A model generated the notes under the pieces. The model was not told the origin of the DNA and searched no databases. It saw only the letters and a list, made by a program, of their open reading frames with translations. The position numbers and the translations under genes were made by a program. Of a stretch of DNA of 64,000 nucleotides, positions 1 through 8,936 are shown piece by piece (positions within the stretch are counted from its first letter, which is position 1; every line of letters begins with the position of its first letter). The DNA is from Drosophila persimilis (taxonomy: Eukaryota > Arthropoda > Insecta > Diptera > Drosophilidae). The stretch is taken from assembly GCF_003286085.1 (NCBI RefSeq), contig NW_020825289.1, positions 124,001 to 188,000 of the forward strand, in the 5' to 3' direction.

Positions 1-45
1 TGCAGTGTCGGCACCTGTCATCAGGTCGTCCATATAAAAATCATT

Positions 46-564
46 CTATATGATTTCCCTAGTTGCTTGATTTTTGCAATTATCTGCTATTGCAACAAGC
101 ACCCTGGTTGCTAAGTAGGGTGCTGAAGCTGTACCGTACGTAACGGTTGTAAGTTTATAATTTTTTAACTTTTCGTTTAGATTATCCCTCCAAATTATAT
201 GCAAATATTGTTGATCGTCTTTATCAACATTAATTTGCCGGTATATTTTTTCAATGTCCGCAGATATTACAAGTGGCCATTTACGCCATTTCACCATAAT
301 ATCGAAGATATCTTTTGGGACTCTTGGTCCAACCCACATGATATCATTTAAACTTTTATTGTTTGTGGTTTTTGCTGAAGCATCGAAAACCACTCTCAGC
401 TTTGTCGTTAGACTGGAATCTCTTATGACTCCTCGATGGGGCAAATAATATTTCACATTTTCTTTGGACTCTACCATATGTCCAAAGTTTTTATATTCAT
501 GTACGAACTTTACATAATTTTCCTTTAATGTTTTATTATTGCTATTATTAGTGCACGCACACAT
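46..564 (-). pseudogene. pol: BEL/Pao reverse transcriptase, N-terminal part, copy A
   Basis: A 172-codon open frame with the BEL/Pao RT opening: YLPHRGVIRDSS, then TKLRVVFDASAKT, SLNDIMWVGP, a palm aspartate in ISADIEKIYRQI, and TVTYGTASAPYLATR. The catalytic YVDD-type motif is outside the window or lost, because the frame stops soon after the YGTASAPYLA block. The upstream protease and gag are in other frames. It is a dead pol fragment. The copy at 6103-6621 has the same translation. Confidence 0.85.
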
Positions 565-1100
565 GTTCTTCTACGTCATTCTTTTCACTTTCCAATTTCC
601 AGAACCATTCTAAGTTCTTAACTTCAATTGTTGTCTCCACAATATATTTATCACCTTTTGATTTCATGATTCATCAGTTTCGGAAGAATAATTGCTTCAA
701 TAGTTAGAGGACATTTATTATAATCACGAGTTTCTACCGATCAAGTAACTTGGTACTTTGAAGTGCAAGAGTCTGTAGATGACACTCCAAGTACCTCGGT
801 TTTCGCTCGTTTTCGTACCAAGTTTAATATTTGCGCAGCTTCTTCTCAAATTATGGTACATTGCGACTCACAATCAATTAGAGCTCTAAGGTTTTGATAG
901 CCACCATTCTTTGACCTTGCTTTTATAAGTGCTGTGTCTAAGAATACTTGTTGTTTTCGTAGGGAATATGGAGCATCGCATCATGAGGTTTTTTTTACAA
1001 ATCCTACATACAATTTCAGAAAAGCATTTCTTAGACCTATCATGCCTACAGCATTTTGTGCAAAGGCGCTGTGTTTTAATAATCTTAATTATAATCTCTC
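565..1100 (-). pseudogene. BEL gag zinc knuckle and aspartic protease remnant, copy A
   Basis: Translated in pieces on the minus strand, about 1085-1000 gives a cysteine-rich CxxC/CxxC block like the gag knuckles of BEL elements, and about 970-860 gives a retropepsin-like stretch (ALIKARSKNGG, ALIDCESQ). Both are broken by stops and frame changes, so no long open frame remains. Assignment rests on order (gag, then protease, then RT at 564) and short motifs only. The same sequence recurs at 6622-7157. Confidence 0.5.
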
Positions 1101-1145
1101 CCTAATCTTATAGCATTACATTTTTTATTAAATGTCTTGACTCAT

Positions 1146-1756
1146 TTATAGAATCAGCGGCCCAGTTAAAAGGTGAGTTACCATACTCCGTGTCTCACCC
1201 TTTATCGCGATTTTGAAATAATTTAATTTTAGAGATGTACTCAGACTATCTCTGTTATGAATTAATTCACAGAATATTTGTGAAAAGACGTCCCACTCTT
1301 TTTCTTCGCCCGAGAATGTGGGTAATTCTACTTTTGGAAGATCAGGCAAATTCTCGCTATTTTCCTCAGCTACAGTTTGCATCCTAACTTCTAGGTTGCT
1401 TAACATGCTTTGAAACTCCTTAATTTTTGAGCTCAGTTTTTTTTACTGAGGAACTTAATTTTGTCCTTTCTAAACTCTCACAGTCTAGCCTGATCAAACC
1501 TCTGCGTGGTTTGCACTAAATACGCCTTCAGAATTTCCACTATTCTGTCAATTCCCTCAGATACTTTTTCTATGCTATTGTCAATTTTGGGCTCTATGTC
1601 TTCCTTTAAAGTTCCAGTCTCCACTGATTGAAACTTTTCTATTTCTACCTGCCCTTTCGTTAGGGTTTCATTATTTTTAGACTCTACATACTTTTTATGT
1701 ATGTCCTCTATATTTTTTAATCGTGTTTTCATACTGCTGTCTCTTATAGTAGTCAT
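1146..1756 (-). pseudogene. gag: BEL/Pao gag remnant, copy A
   Basis: Two open stretches in different frames, 1756-1478 (92 codons) and 1406-1146 (86 codons). The first is a charged, helix-prone segment. The second contains LPKVELPTFSGEEKEWDVF and LKLNYFKIAIKGE, the capsid-like signature of BEL/Pao and related gag proteins (substrate-binding 'LPTFSG...W..F' followed by 'K..YL' region). A frameshift around 1410-1475 separates them. It lacks a usable start in this copy; copy B shows the probable N-terminus. Confidence 0.75.
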
Positions 1757-1803
1757 GATCGACTACTCCATATGTTACTAGGAACCTACCTGCCAACACT
1801 CCA

Positions 1804-2322
1804 TTGGCTGACGAATCATTCTATAGGACTAAACGTATTGATCTGATACTGGGAACCGAAGGCTTCTATGGAGCCCTAGCTATTGGCCAGATTCGCAATG
1901 GTCCAAATCTTCAAACTTTGCAGAAGACTCTTTTTGGCTTGGTTGTTGTTGGGGGGTACCAGCGCCAACATAACAGACAGCCACCGTTGTGCTTAGCGAC
2001 TGTAGAAGAGTCGATCGACAAGCAAATTTGGAAAGTGGACTCATTTGTCGATCCAAGCGCTAGAATTCTCCCAAATCATCGTCGCTGTGAGGACCATTTC
2101 AGGGACACAACACATCAGGATGCCAGTGGGCGGATTGGCGTTCGCTTGCCATTCCAAGAAGATCTAACTTGTCTTGGAAGTTCCTTCGATACAGCTCGAT
2201 TTTTTGCCATTGAGAGACGTCTCGCTCGTCTACCGGAAATTCGCTCGCAGTATATCTCGTTCATGCAGGAATATGAAAGTCTCGGCCATATGTCCCTTGT
2301 ACCGAATCCTAACTTGGAGTAA
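1804..2322 (+). pseudogene. pol: BEL/Pao pol: end of protease and start of RT
   Basis: An open frame of 172 codons. It begins inside the A17-type peptidase region (IDLILGTEGFYGAL, LFGLVVVGG) and continues into the connector typical of BEL pol: a CEDHF box, TTHQDASGRIGVRLPF, then RLARLPEIRSQYISFMQEY, which precedes the RT fingers. A stop follows at 2322, where RT should continue. The left end has no natural start, because the element is truncated at 1782. Confidence 0.8.
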
Positions 2323-2334
2323 CCGCATTATTAT

Positions 2335-2790
2335 ATACCCCACCATTTCGTTCTGAAAGCAAGCAGTACCTCGACAAAGCTCAGAGTTGTCTTTGACGCG
2401 TCTTGCCGTACAACATCTCAAAGGTGACTTAACGATCTACTTTTAGTCGGCCCTACCATTCAGGATGAGTTTCACTTGCAATTGCTGCGGTTGTAGCGAG
2501 AATCTCCAAATACGGATCTTCAAACCTACCAACTCAATACAGTAACATATGGGACTGCGTCCGCTCCATTTCTCGCAGCTCGTAGTTTGCATTACTTGGC
2601 TGAGGATTGTGAGGATGCATGGCCCTTAGGAGCTGCTGCTGTTAAAACTGCCTTTTATGTTGATGACCTTTTGTGTGGGTCTGATGATATAGACACACTC
2701 CTCAAACTAAAAACTGAAATCACATCAAATCTCGCTCGTGGTCATTATGCTCATTATGCAAGTGGCATCCAAATCATCCAGGCCTGATGA
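2335..2790 (+). pseudogene. pol: BEL/Pao reverse transcriptase remnant
   Basis: Short pieces of RT in order but different frames: a TKLRVVFDAS-type block near 2375-2405, an LNDLLLVGPT block near 2430-2460, then after a deletion TVTYGTASAPFLAARSLHYLAE and AAVKTAFYVDDLLCGSDD at about 2540-2700. The catalytic YVDD is present. The segment between the VGPT block and the YGTASAP block, which should carry the first palm aspartate, is missing. Confidence 0.75.
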
Positions 2791-3619
2791 AGATGAATCT
2801 ACCAAGGAAATAAACATTTTAGAAAACTCAGTCAGCAGCACACTCGGCGTAACTTGGCATCAACAAAGTGATGCATTTAGTTTCACATTCAATCCAAAGG
2901 AAGTCTATCCCACTACCACAAAACGAACAATTTTTTCTACTGCGTCGTCGCTATTCGATCCAATCGGTCTGCTATCACTTTTAGTCATTGTCTCTAAGAT
3001 CATTCTTCAGGAGGTGTGGCTTTTGAAACTCGACTGGGACGAGTCTGTCCCCCAGAAGTTAAGGAGCATTCAAATACATGGATTTTGCGACGCATCGATT
3101 CGGGCATACGGCTGTTTATGTTTGCGCATGGAGAATTCGCTTGGACAGGTCACAGTGAAATTGTTCACTTCTAAGTCAAGAGTAGCACCTGTGAAGAAAC
3201 ATATACTTTCTCAGTTGTATAACAAAGTCAAGGCCATATTCAGCAAACACACTATCACATCTTATTTTTGGAGCGCAGTCACCTTATCGACCTTTGTTGA
3301 AAATCGAGTGTCCGATATTCAGGATTTAACTTCTGATGAAAAATGGCGCTATGTGCCAACACATCAAAACCCTGCTGATATTCTGTCGCGAGGCTGTAAC
3401 GTGAGCGAGTTGATCAAGTCTCCATGGTTTTCGGGTCATACGTTTCTAGTCAAGGATTCTAGCCCGCCACTGCTGGAAAACTTGATGTTGACATGGACGT
3501 GGTTAACTCGGAGAAACGGAAAAGTTTGTTCGCTGCCGTACACGAGACAAATAATAACCTCAACATCGTCGATAATATCAGCTCGTACACTCACAGTCTT
3601 CGTCTCATTGCTTGGATGA
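2738..3619 (+). pseudogene. pol: BEL/Pao RT thumb and RNase H region
   Basis: A 293-codon frame whose body has LGVTWHQQSDAF, SLFDPIGLLSLLVI and LLKLDWDE (the BEL connection region), then an RNase H start at HGFCDASIRAYG, with SKSRVAPV and the terminal HQNPADILSRG motif near 3360-3395. Compared with complete BEL elements the RNase H core is shortened: DAS is present, but the usual segment after SKSRVAP is collapsed. It drifts out of frame around 3490 into the next piece. Confidence 0.8.
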
Positions 3620-4539
3620 TTAGATTCATAAGGAGATGTCGGAAGCAATCGACGTTTACCACAACCTCACCGACGCCAGATGAACTTCGTTTTGCTTCAC
3701 ATTGCCTTATTTGGAATTTCAACAATATATTTCAACAAACTCATTTTGTAGAGGACATCCGTTTACTTCAGAAGCAAAAACCATTAAAAAGCAGCTTAAA
3801 ATTTCTTACTCTCTTTTTAGAAGTCGTGAACGGAGTCGAACTTATCAAGGTTGTTGGACAATTGGACCCCAGACCTACCAGACGGTCAAAAACATCCGTT
3901 GCTGCTGCCGAAGCAGTCCAAATTTGTATGGAACTATATTCTCCATTTGCATTTTCGGAACTATCACGCTGGACCTAAGCCTTAGTCGCTCACATTCGGT
4001 TGGAGTATTGGATCGTTAACGCCAGAGACTTGGCACGTCGAATTGTCCACTCCTGTGTACACTGCGTTCGCTATAGACCAAAGCTGCTAAAACAACTGAT
4101 GGGCTCATTACCGCCTACGCGACTCGCTCCTGCTCGACCCTTTGAGCGCTGTGGAGTTGACTTTTGTGGACCCATCAACACATATCTACGCATTCGAGGA
4201 AAGGGACCTACAAAAGCATACATAGCCGTGTTCGTTTGCCTTCTCACCAAGGCCGTTCACATCGAAGTAGTCTCTGATTTGTCAACAAAGGCGTTCTTAA
4301 ACGCATTGAAACGGATGGGAGGTCGTCGCAAGCTGCCGACAGACATCTTCTGCGATAATGCCACTAACTTTGTAGGGGCATCGAATCAACTGCAGGAACT
4401 AGAAAAGTTTATGTTTTTAAAGCAGACCCAAGATGAAATCTATAAATTTTGCGCATCTGACTTTATTAATTTCCATTTTATCCCCCTCATTTCGGAGGCC
4501 TTTGGGAAGCGGCAGTCAAGAGTGCAAAGGGGCTGTTAA
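3493..4539 (+). pseudogene. pol: BEL/Pao integrase, N-terminal zinc domain and core
   Basis: Two overlapping frames (3493-3978 and 4000-4539) give the pre-integrase linker and integrase. Visible blocks: RIVHSCVHCVRYRPK (second half of the HHCC finger), MGSLPPTRLAPARPFERCGVDFCGP (first catalytic D), KAYIAVFVCLLTKAVHIE, and CDNATNFVGASNQL (second D). The expected PPRAPSFGGLWE block carrying the catalytic Glu is damaged by a frameshift near 4485-4540, and a frame change at about 3975 removes the first His pair. Confidence 0.85.
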
Positions 4540-4577
4540 ATCGTACGCTGGCCAACACCAGGTTCACCTTTGAAGAG

Positions 4578-5042
4578 TTGAGCACTGTCGTCGTCGAGAT
4601 AGAATCGATCCTCAGCTCGCGCCCGCTATCGCCGCTTTCGTCAGACCCAAATGACTATAGCACTCTCACGGCTGGTCATCTCTTGGTTGGCGAATCATTG
4701 CGATCACTACCTGAAAGGTCCCTCGAGAATATCAAGCTGTCAAGTATGGACCGCTACGATGCGATTACGGCCGTCAAGCAACGGTTTTGGAAGCAATGGT
4801 CTGCTGACTACGTCAACGAATTGCGATCGCGCACGAAGTGGACAGCACCCTCAACGAACCTCACCGAGGGCACGTTGGTCATCATCCATGAAGACAACCT
4901 GCCACCGCTACGCTGGAAACTAGGCCGAGTGCAGTTTACTGTGCTTGGGAAGGATGGACTTGTACGGGTGGTGCACCTCCGCACTGCACATGGAACATGT
5001 TGCAGGCCAATACACAAGTTGGCAATTCTTCCGGTGGTTTGA
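4578..5042 (+). pseudogene. pol: BEL/Pao integrase C-terminus
   Basis: A 154-codon frame with VVVEIESILSSRPLSPLS, TAGHLLVGESL, RFWKQWSADYVNELRSR, a basic-hydrophobic DNA-binding tail (IHEDNLPPLRWKLGRV, VRVVHLRTAHG) and the terminal RPIHKLAILPV. This is the standard end of BEL/Pao pol. The stop is followed within about 25 bases by the polypurine-like tract and the 3' LTR, the expected spacing. It is open to its natural end, but separated from the rest of integrase by a frameshift. Confidence 0.85.
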
Positions 5043-5068
5043 AAGCAGTCCTTTCAACGGGGCCGGGA

Positions 5069-5356
5069 TGTTCGGTTAAACTCCTTTAAGGAACAAGTAT
5101 TCAAATGACCCTCGTAAAATAGAGGGTCTTAACTCTCACCATTATTGTACTAAATTCATTCTCTCTCTTATGCCCAGTGCTCAAGCACTAAGATTTGTAA
5201 TAAATAGTTATTGCCTAATGCTCAACTGAATCGACTTTTCGCTTTCATATATAGACTTTAATTCGTTTGCAAAAACTTGACACATGACGTCTGTGTCACA
5301 TCTAAAATAAAGGAATTCCCAGTTGGAGTTTTGCCATCTCCCTCCAACTCGTAACA
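5069..5356 (+). repeat. 3' LTR of the plus-strand BEL/Pao fragment
   Basis: Starts tgttcggtt directly after a purine-rich tract (acggggccggga) and ends near cgtaaca, so it has TGT...ACA ends as BEL LTRs do. An aataaa-like signal lies near 5308. No second copy exists in the window, so the right boundary is an estimate. Confidence 0.55.
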
Positions 5357-5532
5357 ATCCATCTCTATCTAAGAACGGATTTAAGCTAAATAGTTTATTT
5401 TTTGTTTATATTTCCTTATTAATTACGCTAGCTATTTCGGATCTGAATTGGATAAACCTCAATACATATGCAATGACTCTTTCTAGTTTATTCATACACG
5501 AATATTTTTGTAATAATTCATAAAAAATATTA
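5357..5532. other. AT-rich spacer without a recognisable gene
   Basis: About 175 bases between the BEL 3' LTR and the following DINE-1. I see no conserved coding signal. It may be the target-site flank of the BEL element. Confidence 0.4.
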
Positions 5533-6058
5533 TTTTTATACCCGATACTCGAAATGAGTATTGGATATATTAGATTTGTGGTAAAAGTGGATGTGTGTAA
5601 CGTCCAGAAGGAATCGTTTCCGACCCCATAAAGTATATATATTCTTGATCAGCATCAATAGCCGAGTCGATTGAGCCATGTCTGTCTGTCCGTATGTCCG
5701 TCCGTCCGTCTCCTTCAGCGCCTAGTGCTCAAAGACTATAAGAGCTAGAGCAACGATGTTTTGGGTCCAGACTTCTGTGATATGTCACTGCTACAAAAAT
5801 ATTTCAAAACTTTGCCCGCCCACTTCCGCCCCCACAAAGGGCGAAAATCTGTGGCATCCACAATTTCGACGATACGAGAAAACTAAAACCGCAGAATCGT
5901 AGAAGATGACTATATCTTCTAGAGTGCAAAGTCTGAACCAGATCGTATAATTATTATAGCCAGAATCAAGAAAACAATTTCATTCTTTCTCGCTCTGTCT
6001 CTCTCTAACACACAGGTTTCATGGTCGGTTTTTGCCAATTGCAAAATTGGCCGACAAT
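5533..6058 (+). mobile_element. DINE-1/INE-1 (nonautonomous Helitron), 3' truncated
   Basis: Begins with the conserved 5' end tttttatacccgatactc, followed by the hallmark blocks: cgtttccgaccccataaag, the tatata/cttgatcagcatcaatagcc stretch, and the pyrimidine-rich gtctgtccgt microsatellite at about 5680-5712. It then carries a central part that matches the longer copy at 62395-63511 in reverse. It stops in the gccaattgcaaaattgg region, where the duplicated BEL sequence begins, so the hairpin-bearing 3' end is lost. Confidence 0.85.
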
Positions 6059-6102
6059 TGCAGTGTCGGCACCTGTCATCAAACGTCCATATAAAAATCA
6101 TT

Positions 6103-6621
6103 CTATATGATTTCCCTAGTTGCTTGATTTTTGCAATTATCTGCTATTGCAACAAGCACCCTGGTTGCTAAGTAGGGTGCTGAAGCTGTACCGTACGTAA
6201 CGGTTGTAAGTTTATAATTTTTTAACTTTTCGTTTAGATTATCCCTCCAAATTATATGCAAATATTGTTGATCGTCTTTATCAACATTAATTTGCCGGTA
6301 TATTTTTTCAATGTCCGCAGATATTACAAGTGGCCATTTACGCCATTTCACCATAATATCGAAGATATCTTTTGGGACTCTTGGTCCAACCCACATGATA
6401 TCATTTAAACTTTTATTGTTTGTGGTTTTTGCTGAAGCATCGAAAACCACTCTCAGCTTTGTCGTTAGACTGGAATCTCTTATGACTCCTCGATGGGGCA
6501 AATAATATTTCACATTTTCTTTGGACTCTACCATATGTCCAAAGTTTTTATATTCATGTACGAACTTTACATAATTTTCCTTTAATGTTTTATTATTGCT
6601 ATTATTAGTGCACGCACACAT
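6103..6621 (-). pseudogene. pol: BEL/Pao reverse transcriptase, N-terminal part, copy B
   Basis: Identical in translation to the frame at 46-564: VVFDASAKT, the ISADIEKIYRQI palm block and the YGTASAPYLATR block are all present. It ends where the preceding DINE-1 begins, so the catalytic motif is absent here. Confidence 0.85.
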
Positions 6622-7157
6622 GTTCTTCTACGTCATTCTTTTCACTTTCCAATTTCCAGAACCATTCTAAGTTCTTAACTTCAATTGTTGTCTCCACAAT
6701 ATATTTATCACCTTTTGATTTCATGATTCATCAGTTTCGGAAGAATAATTGCTTCAATAGTTAGAGGACATTTATTATAATCACGAGTTTCTACCGATCA
6801 AGTAACTTGGTACTTTGAAGTGCAAGAGTCTGTAGATGACACTCCAAGTACCTCGGTTTTCGCTCGTTTTCGTACCAAGTTTAATATTTGCGCAGCTTCT
6901 TCTCAAATTATGGTACATTGCGACTCACAATCAATTAGAGCTCTAAGGTTTTGATAGCCACCATTCTTTGACCTTGCTTTTATAAGTGCTGTGTCTAAGA
7001 ATACTTGTTGTTTTCGTAGGGAATATGGAGCATCGCATCATGAGGTTTTTTTTACAAATCCTACATACAATTTCAGAAAAGCATTTCTTAGACCTATCAT
7101 GCCTACAGCATTTTGTGCAAAGGCGCTGTGTTTTAATAATCTTAATTATAATCTCTC
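6622..7157 (-). pseudogene. BEL gag zinc knuckle and protease remnant, copy B
   Basis: Same sequence as 565-1100: a cysteine-rich knuckle (about 7140-7055) followed by a retropepsin-like ALIDCESQ stretch, with in-frame stops. No intact frame. Confidence 0.5.
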
Positions 7158-7202
7158 CCTAATCTTATAGCATTACATTTTTTATTAAATGTCTTGACTC
7201 AT

Positions 7203-7813
7203 TTATAGAATCAGCGGCCCAGTTAAAAGGTGAGTTACCATACTCCGTGTCTCACCCTTTATCGCGATTTTGAAATAATTTAATTTTAGAGATGTACTCA
7301 GACTATCTCTGTTATGAATTAATTCACAGAATATTTGTGAAAAGACGTCCCACTCTTTTTCTTCGCCCGAGAATGTGGGTAATTCTACTTTTGGAAGATC
7401 AGGCAAATTCTCGCTATTTTCCTCAGCTACAGTTTGCATCCTAACTTCTAGGTTGCTTAACATGCTTTGAAACTCCTTAATTTTTGAGCTCAGTTTTTTT
7501 TACTGAGGAACTTAATTTTGTCCTTTCTAAACTCTCACAGTCTAGCCTGATCAAACCTCTGCGTGGTTTGCACTAAATACGCCTTCAGAATTTCCACTAT
7601 TCTGTCAATTCCCTCAGATACTTTTTCTATGCTATTGTCAATTTTGGGCTCTATGTCTTCCTTTAAAGTTCCAGTCTCCACTGATTGAAACTTTTCTATT
7701 TCTACCTGCCCTTTCGTTAGGGTTTCATTATTTTTAGACTCTACATACTTTTTATGTATGTCCTCTATATTTTTTAATCGTGTTTTCATACTGCTGTCTC
7801 TTATAGTAGTCAT
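7203..7813 (-). pseudogene. gag: BEL/Pao gag remnant, copy B
   Basis: Two open stretches (7813-7535 and 7463-7203) identical in translation to copy A, with the VELPTFSGEEKEWDVF capsid signature in the second and the same frameshift between them. The shared frameshift shows the segment was duplicated after the gene was already broken, or that both are copies of one defective source. Confidence 0.75.
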
Positions 7814-7834
7814 GATCGACTACTCCATATGTTA

Positions 7835-7969
7835 CTAGTGCAGAACTATTGCCTGCAACTTAAGGTCTCCTAACCTTTGGATTACATCGCTGGTCAAATG
7901 ACCAGCTTCAATCTTCTTAATCTCCCTTGCTATCGCGGCTTGAGCCTCTAATAGATGTTCCGATAACAT
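7835..7969 (-). pseudogene. gag: BEL gag N-terminal segment (44 codons, then stop)
   Basis: On the minus strand an ATG at 7969 opens 44 codons (MLSEHLLEAQAAIAREIKK...), ending at a TAG immediately before the gag stretch at 7813. Helix-rich charged N-termini are usual for gag, and the position between leader and capsid fits. The stop lies at the exact place where copy A diverges (1781/7838). This piece is absent from copy A. Confidence 0.5.
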
Positions 7970-8609
7970 CTTACTTTAATTTGTTACTTATTTAGGCTTA
8001 AAAACAATTTAAAATATCGGACCTAGCTGATGAATTCTGCTTCTGTTGTTGTCGTTACTGCTGCTGCTGAAATCGCTGTCACTGATCTCGTTATCGCTGA
8101 TGTCGCTTTCGCTGTGGTCGATTCAGTTGTCGCTGCCGCTAGAGTCGCTGCAGTTATTGTCGCTGGCACAGTGGGCACACACAAAACAAATTTATTTATT
8201 TATTTTTTCACAGTCACAGTTATTTTTCCACTTGTATTTTTTTCAATTGCTGGCCATTGAAAACATTCGGATGTTTCGGATTATATTTATTAATTTTTTT
8301 TTTTTCGATTTTCCGGTCTAAAAAACACCACCGTCTCAAAAAAAAATGTTATTTTCAATTACAATAGATATACATATGTAGTTATCTATTAAAAATACGG
8401 CTGTCCAGCTCGTATTTTTCCAAATTATTTATTGAAATTTTCGTTTTATTAATTTATTCTATACTCTCCTACAGGAACGAGATCAGAATTTTTTATTTTG
8501 CTACCTTTAGCTGTCAGTTAACTAAACACTGCTCATTCTCAAAGGAGCTGGCTTAACTCCGTACTCTTACCCCAGTGGGGAAATAACGGAGAGTCTCGAA
8601 GGACCAAAA
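7970..8609 (-). other. Leader of BEL copy B with primer-binding site
   Basis: Untranslated region between gag and the LTR. On the minus strand the LTR end is followed directly by ttttggtccttcgagactc, a plausible tRNA primer-binding site of BEL type (TGGTCC...). On the plus strand 8035-8165 is a low-complexity gct/gtcgt-rich run that gives chance open frames on both strands; I do not regard these as genes. Confidence 0.5.
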
Positions 8610-8875
8610 TGTTAAGATCTTAAAAGAAAAGTCTAGACATTTGCGAGTTGAGTTGTAAATTCAAACTAAATTTTATTCTTAAAATCAGAGCCTTGAATGT
8701 GATTTAACATCGAGGTAGAGGGTAAAATTTTGTATTTTATAATGATTGTTAGACCTACACAAAGGATACATTTTACTTCGGGTGTCTATTTGAGTGCATG
8801 GTTACATTAGTGTTATTTTAGGACTGTACAATAATATTTTTATGTTTAAACAACAGATCTATCCCAATTATTACA
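8610..8875 (-). repeat. 5' LTR of BEL copy B
   Basis: Ends are TGT...ACA on either strand (plus strand tgttaagatc ... caattattaca). The inner end abuts the primer-binding site. No partner LTR is in the window, so the outer edge is inferred from the TGT/ACA rule. Confidence 0.5.
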
Positions 8876-8889
8876 TCTACCATACTTGG

Positions 8890-8936
8890 TTTTTATACCC
8901 GATACTCAAAATGAGAATACATTTGTGGTGCAAGTG
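8890..8936 (+). mobile_element. DINE-1, left part, split by the Ulysses-like element
   Basis: Starts tttttatacccgatactcaa, the DINE-1 5' end, with a small internal deletion, and breaks at ...caagtg. The sequence resumes as agtggatgtgtg at 18736. The agtg present on both sides (8933-8936 and 18736-18739) is the target-site duplication of the LTR element between. Confidence 0.85.

Larger units (their letters stand above)
1..1781 (-). mobile_element. BEL/Pao retrotransposon fragment, copy A
   Basis: Reading the minus strand, this stretch holds gag, a zinc-knuckle/protease remnant and the start of a BEL-type reverse transcriptase, then runs off the left edge. It has no LTR in view. It is nearly identical to 6059-7838, with an indel and base changes near base 25 as the only differences I noticed. 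At 1781/1782 it joins abruptly to the middle of a plus-strand BEL pol, with no LTR end at the join, so the boundary is a rearrangement and not a simple insertion. Confidence 0.85.
1782..5356 (+). mobile_element. BEL/Pao retrotransposon fragment, pol plus 3' LTR
   Basis: A plus-strand element cut in mid protease/RT region at 1782 and running through RT, RNase H and integrase to a polypurine-like tract (about 5058-5068) and a 3' LTR beginning tgttcggtt. Gag and 5' LTR are missing. Several stops, frameshifts and at least one RT deletion (near 2465) show it is dead. It is flanked on both sides by the duplicated minus-strand BEL segment. Confidence 0.85.
6059..8875 (-). mobile_element. BEL/Pao retrotransposon fragment, copy B, with 5' LTR
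   Basis: The same element as 1-1781, offset by 6057-6058 bases, but extending farther 5' (rightwards): gag N-terminus, untranslated leader, primer-binding site and a 5' LTR at about 8610-8875. It ends on the left against the DINE-1 at 5533-6058. RT is interrupted, so this copy too is dead. Confidence 0.85.

Noticed and set aside
8030..8321. Two overlapping plus-strand open frames rich in Val/Ala or Leu/Ser
   Set aside because: They read a gct/gtcgt low-complexity run in the BEL leader; no domain and no conservation signal.
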